NCBI GenBank assembly: GCA_024500155.1
Contig: CM044873.1
Coordinates: 1,617,001 to 1,681,000, forward strand
Source of the DNA: Chenopodium formosanum
Lineage: Eukaryota; Streptophyta; Magnoliopsida; Caryophyllales; Amaranthaceae
Length of the DNA stretch: 64,000 nt
Reading direction: 5' to 3'
A program made the translations under genes and the position numbers. Position 1 is the stretch's first letter. Each line of letters starts with the position of its first letter. The notes under the pieces are model-generated. The model was not told the origin of the DNA. It saw only the letters and a list, made by a program, of their open reading frames with translations, and searched no databases. Positions 43,529 to 54,717 of the stretch are shown here, piece by piece.

Positions 43529-46500
43529 CTAAAGTACATTCTCGACATAATATTTTTTGAGGACACCCGTATTCCAGACGTTTTTTAACGGTACGCCCTC
43601 TAGAGTCATAAGCCGATACGATCCTTGGCGAACTTTCTCATACACTTGATAGGGTCCTTCCCAGTTCGCAGTCAGCTTGCCATCGGAATTCCCCCTACCC
43701 GTTGCTGTCGTTCGACGAAGGACCAAATCACCCTCTTCCAGGGGCCGGTAGTTGACTCTCTTGTTGTACGCTTGACTCATACGACTCTTATAAGCTGCTG
43801 ACTTGATGGCAGCCGTAAGTTGAATCTCAGGTAAGAAGTCTAATTGCTGTCGTAGGAGCAAGTCGTTTTGATCCTCACAAAAATGCTGGATACGAAACGT
43901 GGGGAGTCCTACTTCAGCCGGAACGACGGCTTCGGAGCCGAAAGCAAGGTTGTATGGCGATTCTCCGGTGGTTTCCCGTGTTGTTGTTCTATTTGCCCAT
44001 AATATTTCCGGGACCAGATCTGCCCACAAGCCTTTGGCATCTTCGACTTTCTTTTTCAGCGCCGTTAATATCTGCTTATTTGCGGCTTCCGCTTGACCAT
44101 TTGACTGAGGGTGGCAGACGGCCGCATATGCAAATTTTACTTTGTATATGCTAAGGAAGTTCTTAACCGGATTGCAATCAAATTGGGAGCCGTGATCAAA
44201 AACCATGGCGACCGGTAGCCCAAATCGGGTGAATATACTCTTCCATACGAACTTCTTAACTTCGCTGGCTGTTATTCTAACTACCGGCTCTGCTTCTATC
44301 CATTTAGTGAAGTAGTCAATCCCCACTATCAGGAATTTTCGGTTCCCTATCGCCGACGTAAAAGGTCCGATAATGTCCATTCCCCATTGTGCAAACGGTA
44401 TTGGATTTAGGATTGGTGATAGATCATTTGGTGGCTGATTTATTGCCGGTCCAAATTTTTGACATTTATCGCACCTTTTCGCGTATGCTAAAGTGTCGAC
44501 ATTCATTGTTGGCCAATAATATCCCCTTTTCATAGCTTCCAAGGACATTGATCGGCCTCCAGCGTGATTTCCACAATCCCCTTCATGGATCTCCTCTATC
44601 AGCCTAGCTGACTCGTAGGCCGTAATACATCTTCGCAAAGGTAAAGAGAACCCCCTTTTATACAGCATTCCTTTGAACATGACAAACCAGACACTATCCT
44701 TCTTTATTTTCTGGGGTTGAACTTTGTCAGCCGGTAGAGCGTTGTGCACCATATACGCCAGTATGCCATCATACCATTCTTTGCCTTTAACCACGCAATT
44801 GACCTCTTTTGGAGCGTTGTCGGGGTCAATGCTCTTATGCTCTAGGAGTTCCACCATCACAGTACGCTCTAGATCATTGAAACTTGAACTTGCCAGTTTC
44901 GCCAAGGCGTCTGCCTGTGTGTTTTGCGCTCTCGGCACCAAATGTATCTCGAACGACTCCAAGTCAGCCGTTATTGCTTTAAGTTTTGCCAGGTAAGCCA
45001 TCATTGTTTGTTCCTTGGCTTCATAGGTACCGTCAAATTGACTCGCCACCAATTGTGAGTCGGTCGTGAGCACTACCCGCCTTGCTTCAGCCGCCACACA
45101 TAATTGCACCCCCGCAAGCGCTGCCTCGTATTCAACTTCATTTTTCGAGGCCTTGAACTTGAATTTGACGGCATATTCGAATATGTCACCTTGCGGTGAT
45201 GTCATGACTATACCGGCTCCAGAGCCTGTGGATGCTGAGGAGCCGTCAACGGAAACCTTCCACACTCCGCTGATTTCTTCTTCTTCTATGTAGGATGCTT
45301 CCACAATGAAATAAGACAAAGCCTGAGCCTTTATCGATACTCGTGGCTTGTAAATTATAGCATATTCCGACAATTCCACCGCCCACTTAAGCAACCTTCC
45401 TGACGTCTCCATCTTCTGTAGGGACTTCTCTAACGGCTGGTTTGTTAAAACATCAATGGTATGCGCATCGAAATATGGTCTAAGTTTTCTTGCTGCTATT
45501 ACCACTGCATATGCAATCTTTTCTATCAGAGGATACCTTCTCTCGGCTGCGTTCAAGACGTGGCTCACAAAATAAATTGGCAATTGCACCCTTTTTCGGT
45601 CTACTATCAGCACTGCTGCAACCGTTTTCGGAGATGCCGAGACATACAACTGCAGGCTTTCTCCCTGTTCCGGCCGTGCTATGGTCGGGAGAGACCTTAG
45701 ATGGTTTTTGACCACCTCTAACGCCTTTGCTTGCTCTTCTCCCCAAGTGAACGTTTTATTTTGTCGAAGCACTACAAAGAACGGTAAGGCTTTATCAGCT
45801 GATTTGCTAATAAATCTTGTCAGCGCCGCCATGCGGCCTGTAAGTTTTTGTATATCCTTTATTGACTTGGGTTGCGGCAGGCTTAGTATTGCTTCTATTT
45901 TGTCGGGATTTGCATCTATCCCCCTTTCACTAACCATGAATCCCAAGAACTTCCCCGAACGAACCCCGAAGACGCATTTCTCCGGATTGAGCTTCATTCG
46001 GTACTGACGCAAAGTTTCGAATGTTTCCTTTAAATCCGCAACATGATCACCGGCTAACCGGCTTTTCACGATAGAGTCATCAACATATACCTCCACATTT
46101 CTTCCTTTCTGATGTGCGAAAACTTTGTCTACCAATTTTTGATATGTTGCCCCGGCATTTCGTAGCCCAAACGGCATTGGCTTGTAACAAAATACTCCGG
46201 CATCAGTGATAAAAGCCGCCTTCATTCTGTCCGGTGCATACAGGCTAACCTGATGATATCCCGAGAATGCATCCATGAAACTAAGCAGGGCGTGGCCGGA
46301 AGTTGAATCTACCAGCCTATCTATTCGGGGCAGTGGGTAGCAATCTTTTGGGCAGGCTTTATTCAGGTCAGTGAAGTCCACACACATTCTCCATTTTCCT
46401 GACGGTTTTCTCACCATGACCACATTTGCTAACCATTCAGGGTATGTACAAGGCTCGATAAAACCCGCCGCTAGCAATTTGTTTACCTCCGCCTGTATTG

Positions 46501-49057
46501 CCTCTATCTTTTCTGTCGAGAAATTTCGTTTTTTCTGCCTAACCGGTCTGGCATTTCTATCCACGTTCAGCTTGTGCACTATGACGTCTGGGTGAATCCC
46601 TGGCATTTCATCTGCTGAGAAAGCAAATACATCAGCGTTTTCCCGCAAAAGTTCTACCAGATGGCAACGGGTATCAACATCCATGTCTGACCCCACTCGC
46701 ACAGTTCTTCCCGATACCCCGGGCTGCAACTCAATTCCCACCGTCTCCCCTCCCGGCGAAGGACGGGGAACTGCTGCCGGGCGAGTATCGAAATTTTCCA
46801 TCGCCAAATCACGTGCAGATACATCTCGCCCCCTTTTCTGCGTTTCCTGGTTGACTCGGGGCTGTCGGTTAGGCTGCTTCAAAGCTGTTACATAGCATTC
46901 TCTGGCCATTGTCTGGCCTCCCCTAACGCGCTCTGCCTTCCCTGAATTTGAAACATATACCATTGTTAAATGATATGTAGAAACTACTCCCTGCACATCG
47001 TGGATCAAGGGTCTACCGACAATGGCGTTGTACGCGGATGGCACATCAACTACCAAGAATTCCGTCATAACATCCCTGGCCGCCACGCCCTCGCCGATTC
47101 TAACTTGCAGTGCTATTCTTCCTTCCGGCCTGACTGTAGAGCCGTTGAAACTGATAATTGGGTATGATACCGGGGTGAGGTACTTCCGGCCTATTCTCAT
47201 TGCATCAAATGCCTCTGCAAACAGGATGTTAGCAGAACTTCCTCCGTCGACCAACACGCGCTTGATGTTGGCTCCATTGACCGTCAGAATTAAAACCAAT
47301 GGATCATCGTGAGGAAAGACCAAACCTTTGGCGTCTGCCTCTGAAAAGGACACCGCCGGCATGGACGCGGGCCTTGGTCGTTCATCTATGCCTAGTGCGT
47401 TTACGGTATGTCGGTGTTCAGACAGACTCTTTTTCGCCCCGCTAACTGAGCCCCCATGAACCGGACCACCGGTAATAACCTCTATGGTGATCTTGTGTCC
47501 TGGTACATTGTTCCTTTGCCGGTATTCCCCGTTGTGGTTTCGCCGAAGAGTGTCGTCCTGCATGGACGACTCACCTTGCCTTCGGTATTCGCTCTGTCTG
47601 GGCTGCGGGGCTTGCTGCCGGCTTGGCCCTGCCTGAGCTCGATACTGAGTCAGATGACCCCTTCTGATAAGGTCCTCTATATTTTCCTTCAGCTGAGTGC
47701 ATTCCTCCGTATAATGGCCGATATCCCTGTGAAACATGCAGTACTTCTTTGTATCCCGACCCTTGGTTATCATTGGTGTCGGTCGTGTCCATTCTTCTCG
47801 GTGTTGATTTATCGAATATATCGCCGCCCTGGGTGTGTTCAATTGCGTGTAGCTGCTGTACCGGCCAAGACCTCTGGGTGGCCTAGCGGCTCTTGGCTGG
47901 TTTGACTGCTGTTGTGGTCTAGTCGCTCCGCCGACATAAGAATGAGGCGCAACGCCACCATTCTGCCTTCGTGAGGGCTCTGCTGCCGCTATCTGACTAC
48001 TGGTTTTCAGCAACTCCTCGCTTTTGATGTACTCATAAGCCTTGCCAAAGGCCACGCCTAAATTTGGGAACGACTTTCTTGCCATGTATTTCTTGAAGTC
48101 GTTATCCCCTAGACCATTCATCAAGGCCATTACCGCTATTTCTTGTTGTAATTTCGGTATTGTATTAGCCTCACCATTAAACCTTCTTATGAAATCTCTA
48201 AGGGACTCATCCCTCCTCTGCCTGACCGACATAAGCTCTCCAGAAGTTCTCTGTCTGGCACTATTACTAACATACTGACCGGTAAACATTTCGACCAAGG
48301 TATCGAAGCAATCAATTGACCCGTTCTCCAAATTCGAAAACCAATCCGAGGCTGGCCCCGTAAGTGTTGTCGGGAACACCTTGCACCACACGGCATCGGT
48401 GTCGGTATAAAGTAACATATGGCTTTCAAATGCGGCTATATACCGCTTGGGGTCTCCTTTGCCGTCAAAGGTGCACGCCGGCATTTTTATCCTTTCCATC
48501 TGCTGGTCCAGTACCTCCTGGGTAAAAGGTGATACTCTCGGCCTGACTACAGTCCTTACTCCACGCCTCAGCGGTCCGCTACTAATCTCCTGCTGTCGGG
48601 ACCCTGAATCCTCTATTTGCGTCCCATGAGTCAGTTGGCGCTGACTGGGAACAATCATTCCTTGATTTTGGGGCGGTGGCGGCGGTTGTTCGTCCGCCTG
48701 GTTGAACTGGCTTGCCAGATTCACAATCACAGGAACGGCCGGTGTATTATTTCGCCCCCTGTTGGCTGCAGCTTCAGCCTCCTTCCTTTTTCGGGACATC
48801 GCCTTCATTACCCTTGCCGTTACCTCTAACTCCTCTGGGGTAAACCCCTCCATGGGGTCCAACATTCGTGCGGGGCTCCGTTCTGGTGTTACCGGTGTGC
48901 TCACAGTATTCCTGTGAAGAAGATGGGTTTCATCCTCCACTTCAATCTCGGGTATTGCATTGACGGTCTTGTTTGCATTGACATTCAAAGTGCTGCTATC
49001 ATACTGACGGTTTTCGGTGTTTGCTGTCGGTGTTATGCGTTCCTGATTTTCTTCCAT
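43529..49057 (-). CDS. Gag-Pol polyprotein, copy 2 (intact, 1842 aa)
   Basis: Identical to copy 1 except Arg for Lys at residue 282 (in Gag), so all catalytic residues listed for copy 1 are present. Copies 1 and 2 are therefore both open over their full length and potentially functional. The Arg282 variant is shared with copy 3. Confidence 0.95.
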   Translation of the reverse strand: MEENQERITPTANTENRQYDSSTLNVNANKTVNAIPEIEVEDETHLLHRNTVSTPVTPERSPARMLDPMEGFTPEELEVTARVMKAMSRKRKEAEAAANRGRNNTPAVPVIVNLASQFNQADEQPPPPPQNQGMIVPSQRQLTHGTQIEDSGSRQQEISSGPLRRGVRTVVRPRVSPFTQEVLDQQMERIKMPACTFDGKGDPKRYIAAFESHMLLYTDTDAVWCKVFPTTLTGPASDWFSNLENGSIDCFDTLVEMFTGQYVSNSARQRTSGELMSVRQRRDESLRDFIRRFNGEANTIPKLQQEIAVMALMNGLGDNDFKKYMARKSFPNLGVAFGKAYEYIKSEELLKTSSQIAAAEPSRRQNGGVAPHSYVGGATRPQQQSNQPRAARPPRGLGRYSSYTQLNTPRAAIYSINQHREEWTRPTPMITKGRDTKKYCMFHRDIGHYTEECTQLKENIEDLIRRGHLTQYRAQAGPSRQQAPQPRQSEYRRQGESSMQDDTLRRNHNGEYRQRNNVPGHKITIEVITGGPVHGGSVSGAKKSLSEHRHTVNALGIDERPRPASMPAVSFSEADAKGLVFPHDDPLVLILTVNGANIKRVLVDGGSSANILFAEAFDAMRIGRKYLTPVSYPIISFNGSTVRPEGRIALQVRIGEGVAARDVMTEFLVVDVPSAYNAIVGRPLIHDVQGVVSTYHLTMVYVSNSGKAERVRGGQTMARECYVTALKQPNRQPRVNQETQKRGRDVSARDLAMENFDTRPAAVPRPSPGGETVGIELQPGVSGRTVRVGSDMDVDTRCHLVELLRENADVFAFSADEMPGIHPDVIVHKLNVDRNARPVRQKKRNFSTEKIEAIQAEVNKLLAAGFIEPCTYPEWLANVVMVRKPSGKWRMCVDFTDLNKACPKDCYPLPRIDRLVDSTSGHALLSFMDAFSGYHQVSLYAPDRMKAAFITDAGVFCYKPMPFGLRNAGATYQKLVDKVFAHQKGRNVEVYVDDSIVKSRLAGDHVADLKETFETLRQYRMKLNPEKCVFGVRSGKFLGFMVSERGIDANPDKIEAILSLPQPKSIKDIQKLTGRMAALTRFISKSADKALPFFVVLRQNKTFTWGEEQAKALEVVKNHLRSLPTIARPEQGESLQLYVSASPKTVAAVLIVDRKRVQLPIYFVSHVLNAAERRYPLIEKIAYAVVIAARKLRPYFDAHTIDVLTNQPLEKSLQKMETSGRLLKWAVELSEYAIIYKPRVSIKAQALSYFIVEASYIEEEEISGVWKVSVDGSSASTGSGAGIVMTSPQGDIFEYAVKFKFKASKNEVEYEAALAGVQLCVAAEARRVVLTTDSQLVASQFDGTYEAKEQTMMAYLAKLKAITADLESFEIHLVPRAQNTQADALAKLASSSFNDLERTVMVELLEHKSIDPDNAPKEVNCVVKGKEWYDGILAYMVHNALPADKVQPQKIKKDSVWFVMFKGMLYKRGFSLPLRRCITAYESARLIEEIHEGDCGNHAGGRSMSLEAMKRGYYWPTMNVDTLAYAKRCDKCQKFGPAINQPPNDLSPILNPIPFAQWGMDIIGPFTSAIGNRKFLIVGIDYFTKWIEAEPVVRITASEVKKFVWKSIFTRFGLPVAMVFDHGSQFDCNPVKNFLSIYKVKFAYAAVCHPQSNGQAEAANKQILTALKKKVEDAKGLWADLVPEILWANRTTTRETTGESPYNLAFGSEAVVPAEVGLPTFRIQHFCEDQNDLLLRQQLDFLPEIQLTAAIKSAAYKSRMSQAYNKRVNYRPLEEGDLVLRRTTATGRGNSDGKLTANWEGPYQVYEKVRQGSYRLMTLEGVPLKNVWNTGVLKKYYVENVL

Positions 49058-49097
49058 GACTGGCGTAGGTTATTTGGACGATAGAAGTTATTACTAT

Positions 49098-49115
49098 CCC
49101 CTCCTTCTAGCGCCA
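49098..49115 (-). other. Primer-binding site of internal copy 2
   Basis: Same 18-base site as at 37907, three bases from LTR C. Confidence 0.6.
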
Positions 49116-49117
49116 AC

Positions 49118-49637
49118 TGTTCCGGGTAGCTCCGGCACAGATAATCTCCGTGGGTGGGTAAAGGTTTACCGTCCAATTGCGCACCTACACAGTCAACACA
49201 GATAAGCTAACCCGGGGGTTATCCGGGAATAACCTCTCCGATGCTAAAGTCAGCAATCCGGTAAGAAGAAAGAATGAAGAGAGAGAAAGTGTTTAAGTAT
49301 ATATATAGAGAGAGAGAAATTGTTTAAGTATATAGAGAGAGAGAGAGAAATTGTTTAAGTATATAGAGAGAGAGAGAGAAATTGTACCTTTGGGTGAATA
49401 TTTGCTTGGGTATATATAGAAGAATAACCAAGCTGGTGCCACCTATAACGATAGGTGGCAAACCGACCTCATAAGCAACAGGTGCCTACGTGGCCTCAAG
49501 CAGCTCCCCACGTGGCCGTTTAAAAAGGCCGTTATGGGTACTTAAACTTTCTTATTAATCTTATTAATCAGTTGTTCCTGTGTTATGATTGTCTCTTATC
49601 GGCTAATTAGGTATTACTACCGGTATTATCCCGTACA
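49118..49637 (-). repeat. LTR C (shared, internal)
   Basis: 520 bp. Its first GA-repeat unit has the tatatata expansion with a shorter GA run, a variant shared only with LTR D. Confidence 0.95.
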
Positions 49638-49793
49638 ACTAGCCCCCCAAGTGAGGGCGTCGGTGGAACCGGCGGGCTCACTTGTAACTGTGATAATAAT
49701 TAAATCCGATTGAGGTATCGAGAGTTCTTTGGAATTTGAAATGTGAGTTTCGCTCCTTAACTGAGTAAAGTACCGACAATACGATGGGCGATG

Positions 49794-50038
49794 TTACAAA
49801 AAATCTCTAATTTGCCCCTGAAGTGACCAAATTGCCGATAGTAATTTGGTCATTAAAAACTTAGCGAGATTTTACAAAAAATCTCTAAATTGCCCCTGAA
49901 GTGACCAAAATACCGATAGTAATTTGGTCATTAAAAACTTAGCGAGATATTACAAAAAATCTCTAAATTGCCCCTGAAGTGACCAAAATACCGATAGTAA
50001 TTTGGTCACTAAAAACTTAGTGAGATTTTACAAAGAAT
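49794..50038. repeat. 78-bp tandem repeat block, internal copy 3
   Basis: Same structure and the same gcgagatatt variant as copy 2. Confidence 0.8.
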
Positions 50039-50606
50039 CTCTAAATTTGGTGTAGATTTAGTAAAATCTTCGATTCCTCCCTTTAGTGAGCAATGTATCG
50101 GTAGTAAGCATGTCATATTAATGGGAAATTTAAAAATTTGAAAATTTCAAAATCTTATGGGCGGGATAACTTTAAAGTTAGTGGGGCACGTGTCATTCAT
50201 CCTGCGTTCTAGATTGCGAAAAGGCGTTTTTCCCCAGCCGTTGGATCGCATGCACAAACTGTCACTTCAACTGCCACTGTTCATGGGGGTATTTAAACCT
50301 CGAAAATCAGAAATTTTCCTCATTTACACTTTATTTCCAAAAATTTTCTCCAAAGCATTTTCTGCGAACACACTTAGGGTTTCGTCGATCGATTTGCATC
50401 AACAAAAGGGGAAAAATTCCAGTTGCTTGCTCAAAGATCCAAGTTTCTGAACTTTCCGACCTTGGTGTTTTTGTCAGTTCTTTCCTGCGAAGTTCAGCTG
50501 ACTCTACGAGGTAAAAAGCCCTAACCCTTTATTTAATTTGGTAATTTAGAGCGTCAATTGCCTGTTTTACGTTAGTGTTGCGTCTGCGGTTGTATTTGTT
50601 AAGTTT

Positions 50607-52989
50607 ATGCCTGAATTTGTTCAAAACTCGACTTCGGGTAAGGCCGGCGAGGCTGACCCGTTTGCACCCTTGTCCTCAGCTCCAGTGAACGAAGTTGAAA
50701 ATTCTTGTCAGCCTACCTGGTCTAATATTTTAGAAGACGTTGAGATCATCTCAGTCTCCCCGATAAGTATTTGCCCTCAATTGCACTCTACTTTCGAGAT
50801 AATTCAATACGGGTCCAACTTAGGCAAGATAGGTCGTAAGACAACAACAATGCCGAGAACCAAAAGAACTAGTTATGAGCCTGAGGAAGGTGAAACTTCT
50901 AAGCACCGTGAAGGTAAAGAACCTGTGGTTGAGGAAGGTTCTGATATCGGTGACGAACACATACAGTCTGTAGAGAGATCTTTAGAGGAGATGGGTGAGG
51001 AGAGTGTGGGTAACAGTGGAGATGAAGGTGTAGGTGAGAGTGAAGATGAAGAATCCGGTAGTGGGGATGGCGGCCAGGATACCGAGGGTGAGAGTGAGCA
51101 AAGAGTGAGAGTGAGGGAGGGTGAGGCCGCTGAAAGAAGCGATGCCGTCATGAAAGAAGAGAGCGTAGATGAGGGGTATGACTCTGAGAATGACGATCCA
51201 AAATACCGACAACCTCTTGAGATAAAGGCCGAGTATAAGGTCGCGTCAACGAAAGTTGACCCAGACTGGCTTGCAAAGGCTACCGAGAAAGAATATTGCC
51301 GTATCGGTGCTCATTTCTTCAATCTCCCTGACGGCTATGATTTGAAATTACCCAAAGAGGGTCAAACTGCTCTTGACTGTCCTGACGGTCATATAGTCGT
51401 ATATGCGAAACACCTTGAGTATGGCTTACGGTTCCCGCTGCATCCTTTTATCGAGAAAATTTTCAGGGCTTGGAATGTGTGCGTGGCACAGCTGACACCC
51501 ATTTCTATCCGTAATCTGATCGCATTGGTATGGGTAATGATATTTATGGACTTCCCTCTTACTTTGAATTTATTTCGCACCCTTAATTGGCTAAAGAGAG
51601 ACAGTCAGTCACCAGGGTTTTGGTCATTGTTCACGGCCCCGGGCAAATGCACAGTCTGGCCGAAACTGACCAGTTGTAAAGGTTGGATGGAGAATTTCTA
51701 TTTTTTAAGTGTTCCTGAAGAATACAGAGTTCGCAGGCGTTTCTACCCTGCTCATAGCATGTTCGATACTATTAGGCGTAGGGGATTAGGTGAGGTAGAG
51801 AAGTATGCTTGTAAATTTTTTGACTGTACATATGTAAGGGCCGGTAGTAAGAATAAAGCTGTACCGGGGGTGTGGCTACCCAACTGTAATTATATCTTGG
51901 GTAACGCCCCTTTGTCTCATGTCGGTCTCTGCTGGACTGACGCATTTGGTATGGCTCTTCTCATATTAGCAGTTTTGCTTTATTTATTGTTATAATTTTT
52001 TATTATTTATTATTTTAGTATTCATTGCCGTCATATTTCACTTACACGCTTTTATTGGAGTACCTTGATGCCTAAAACCAGTTATTTCAAAATAACTGAC
52101 TGCCCTGTCGGTATCTTTAATTTTAGTGTATCTGAGCTTCATATCTCGTACTTGTATTCATTCTTCGTGTGCTTGTCGTGGTGCAGGTATTAATAAGTTA
52201 GACTTTGCTACCTTGGGTTTACATCCTGACGGCAGGGTAAAATATCAGTGCCCTCCAAATCCAAGGCACAGTTACGATACCTTGCCCGTTTATTGCACAC
52301 GCGCTCACAAAGGGAAGAAGAGAAGGCCGCAAGACATGACTTCCAACGAGCAGCGTAAAACCAGAGTCCCTCGAACCCTTCTGGTCAGACGTGGCGGGGC
52401 AAATACTCAAAAAAGGTCTAGCGACCTCTCCGACCGTGACCAGAACAAGAAACGGAAACAAGAAGAGGCCGCTACCGCTCAGCAAAAGCCGACAGATCCC
52501 TTCAAGGATCTGAATATTGTGAATCTAGAGGACGACGCCCCTACCGGCGTCAGGAGACTTAATATCACCTTGCGCAGGCCTACCGAGGCAACTGTTACTG
52601 CGCCTGAGAAAGTGATAACGGCTGAAAAGTCGGTAGCGGCCGAGGAGTCTTCTCTGAGACAAACCAGAGTGTCGGCCAGGTCTACTAGCAGCAAGAACGC
52701 CTTCATTCCCGTGACGGTTGGGGACTACATCGAGGTTCCGCGTGTCAAGGTCCCTACCGAGGTTGCTGAGGAATTCTTGGTCCCTAGCGGCAATGCTGGT
52801 GAGCCGTGGCATCCCCGAATTAACGTGAATAGGGGGGAGTCTGTTATTTGTGACGACCCCAATACCGGCGGGAGCATGGGCTGGAGAGTATTGAAGGACC
52901 TGGCCACACCTGCAGATAGGCCTGTCGACAAGCTTATCGCCCCTTGCGGCCAAATGATGAATGACATGCTCCGGGTATGCACTTCCTAT

Positions 52990-53034
<45 letters not shown>

Positions 53035-53749
53035 TGCATAGTTGTGAATTTAACTCTCCTATCCCTTCCCCTTTTTACAGACTGTCAACTCGGCAGTGGA
53101 GGTGGTACATATGTACCGGTATTACCAGCGCTGCCATGACCAGGCCGAGGCCAAGTTGAAAAAGAGCGAGGATGGCCGACAAGCTGTTACTAAGGAGAAG
53201 GATACGCTGACGGCAAAAGTCAAAACGCTGGAGAACAACATGATTGTTCTGAACACCAAGCTAGCCGATCAGGAATCCATGAAGAAAAAGATCACAGATC
53301 TCGAGCTGCAGCTGAAGACAGAGAAGGAGGCCAGGAAGAAATTGGAGGAGAGCTTGAGAAAAGCTGAAGAGGACAAGCCTGGTATCAGGCGTCGAGCAAT
53401 CAACCGGTTCATGCAGTCTAACCATTACCGGAATTTGCTGGTGGACCGGTACACTGGTGGATGGGTAGCTGCGCACCGTTGTGTCTGCAAGGCCGAGGAG
53501 TGGGACGCCGACAGATGGCAGGCAGCTGAGAATGCCTACAGTGAAGATAAACATCTGTCCCCCACCAGCTACGAAGCAGACTATTTCGACAACCCTCCTC
53601 CAATTGAAGTATTAAAGAATCTCGACCCGCGCGATTTGCTGGAAGAGGAGTTTGCCGATGACTTAATTGCCAGTCCTGTCGGTGTGGATCAGCCTGCCGG
53701 CACCTCTGAAGCTGTTTCCCAAAAGCCCCCTGAAACCAAGAAAGATTAA
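50607..53749 (+). CDS. Antisense accessory gene, copy 3 (3 exons, 932 aa)
   Basis: Exons 50607-51948, 52187-52974 and 53081-53749. It is open throughout after splicing, with a private Leu-to-Pro change in the conserved core (SQSPGFW, near 51611). Two further substitutions fall in intron 1, one just before the acceptor (tgtcgtggtgcag). Intact splicing here contrasts with the broken gag-pol of the same unit. Confidence 0.7.
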
Positions 53750-54717
53750 CGGGGCGGGCAGCTATCACTAGAATCGTGTGGGTCGTCTCTGTCTGTAATG
53801 ACCAAGCCTCATTGTTAAGCTGTTTTATGTTTGTTTTTGTCAAAACAATTTTATTTTTCATAGACTTAATTTGGCCGATCTGACCCTTGTGTTTTTTGGG
53901 TGATGGCTGTCGAACTTTTATGTGTAAACCACAACAATTTCTTCTCTTCTCTTTTTTTTTATTTAACAAGTTTATCGTAGAAAACTGACGTACTTTATTT
54001 ATGTAGAATTAAACGGTTCTTCCGTTATATTTCCCCATTGGATGAGTTTTACCGTTAAATTCGTTCTCAAAGAAACTTACGCGCTTCTTTACTGTATTCG
54101 TTTTAATACCGTTAATACCTATTAAACACAAAAACCCTTATAATGCCGTTATTGATGGTAAGACTATATTACTATGTTGTAATTATAACGCCGTTCATTG
54201 GTGTCATATGTATATGTCTGCTAAACATATTTAGTTGCTTACTTATACACAAAATTTTCTAACACTTTGCCATTCTAACACTTTGCCACTTTGCCGGTGT
54301 TTTTATTATGTTTAGACTCTTAGGCACACGCCCCCGAATTCCGTAATCAATTTCCTTAGAATTTGATTTTGGAATTCCTTATCATATTTGTTACTATCGG
54401 TACTTTCTTGTATCTGCATCCTTTATCAGACCAAGTATTTGACAGTAGATCAGACCGTCAATTTCAACTTGCCTTGAGGCGCAATAGTTATCTAACCTTC
54501 CTCCTTACTTGAATGAAAGAGACAGCTAGCTAGGCTGTTTATCAGATCATATCGAAAGTAGGGGATGGTCCATGTGTTGTAATACATACTTTTGTTATTA
54601 ACGGCCTTAGCCAATCGTACGTAAAGAAAATACAGTCGTGAAACCTGCCTAAAAATACAAAACGAACACAGAACAAGCCAAACCATGACTACATGTCATG
54701 CCGATAACAAACATGGA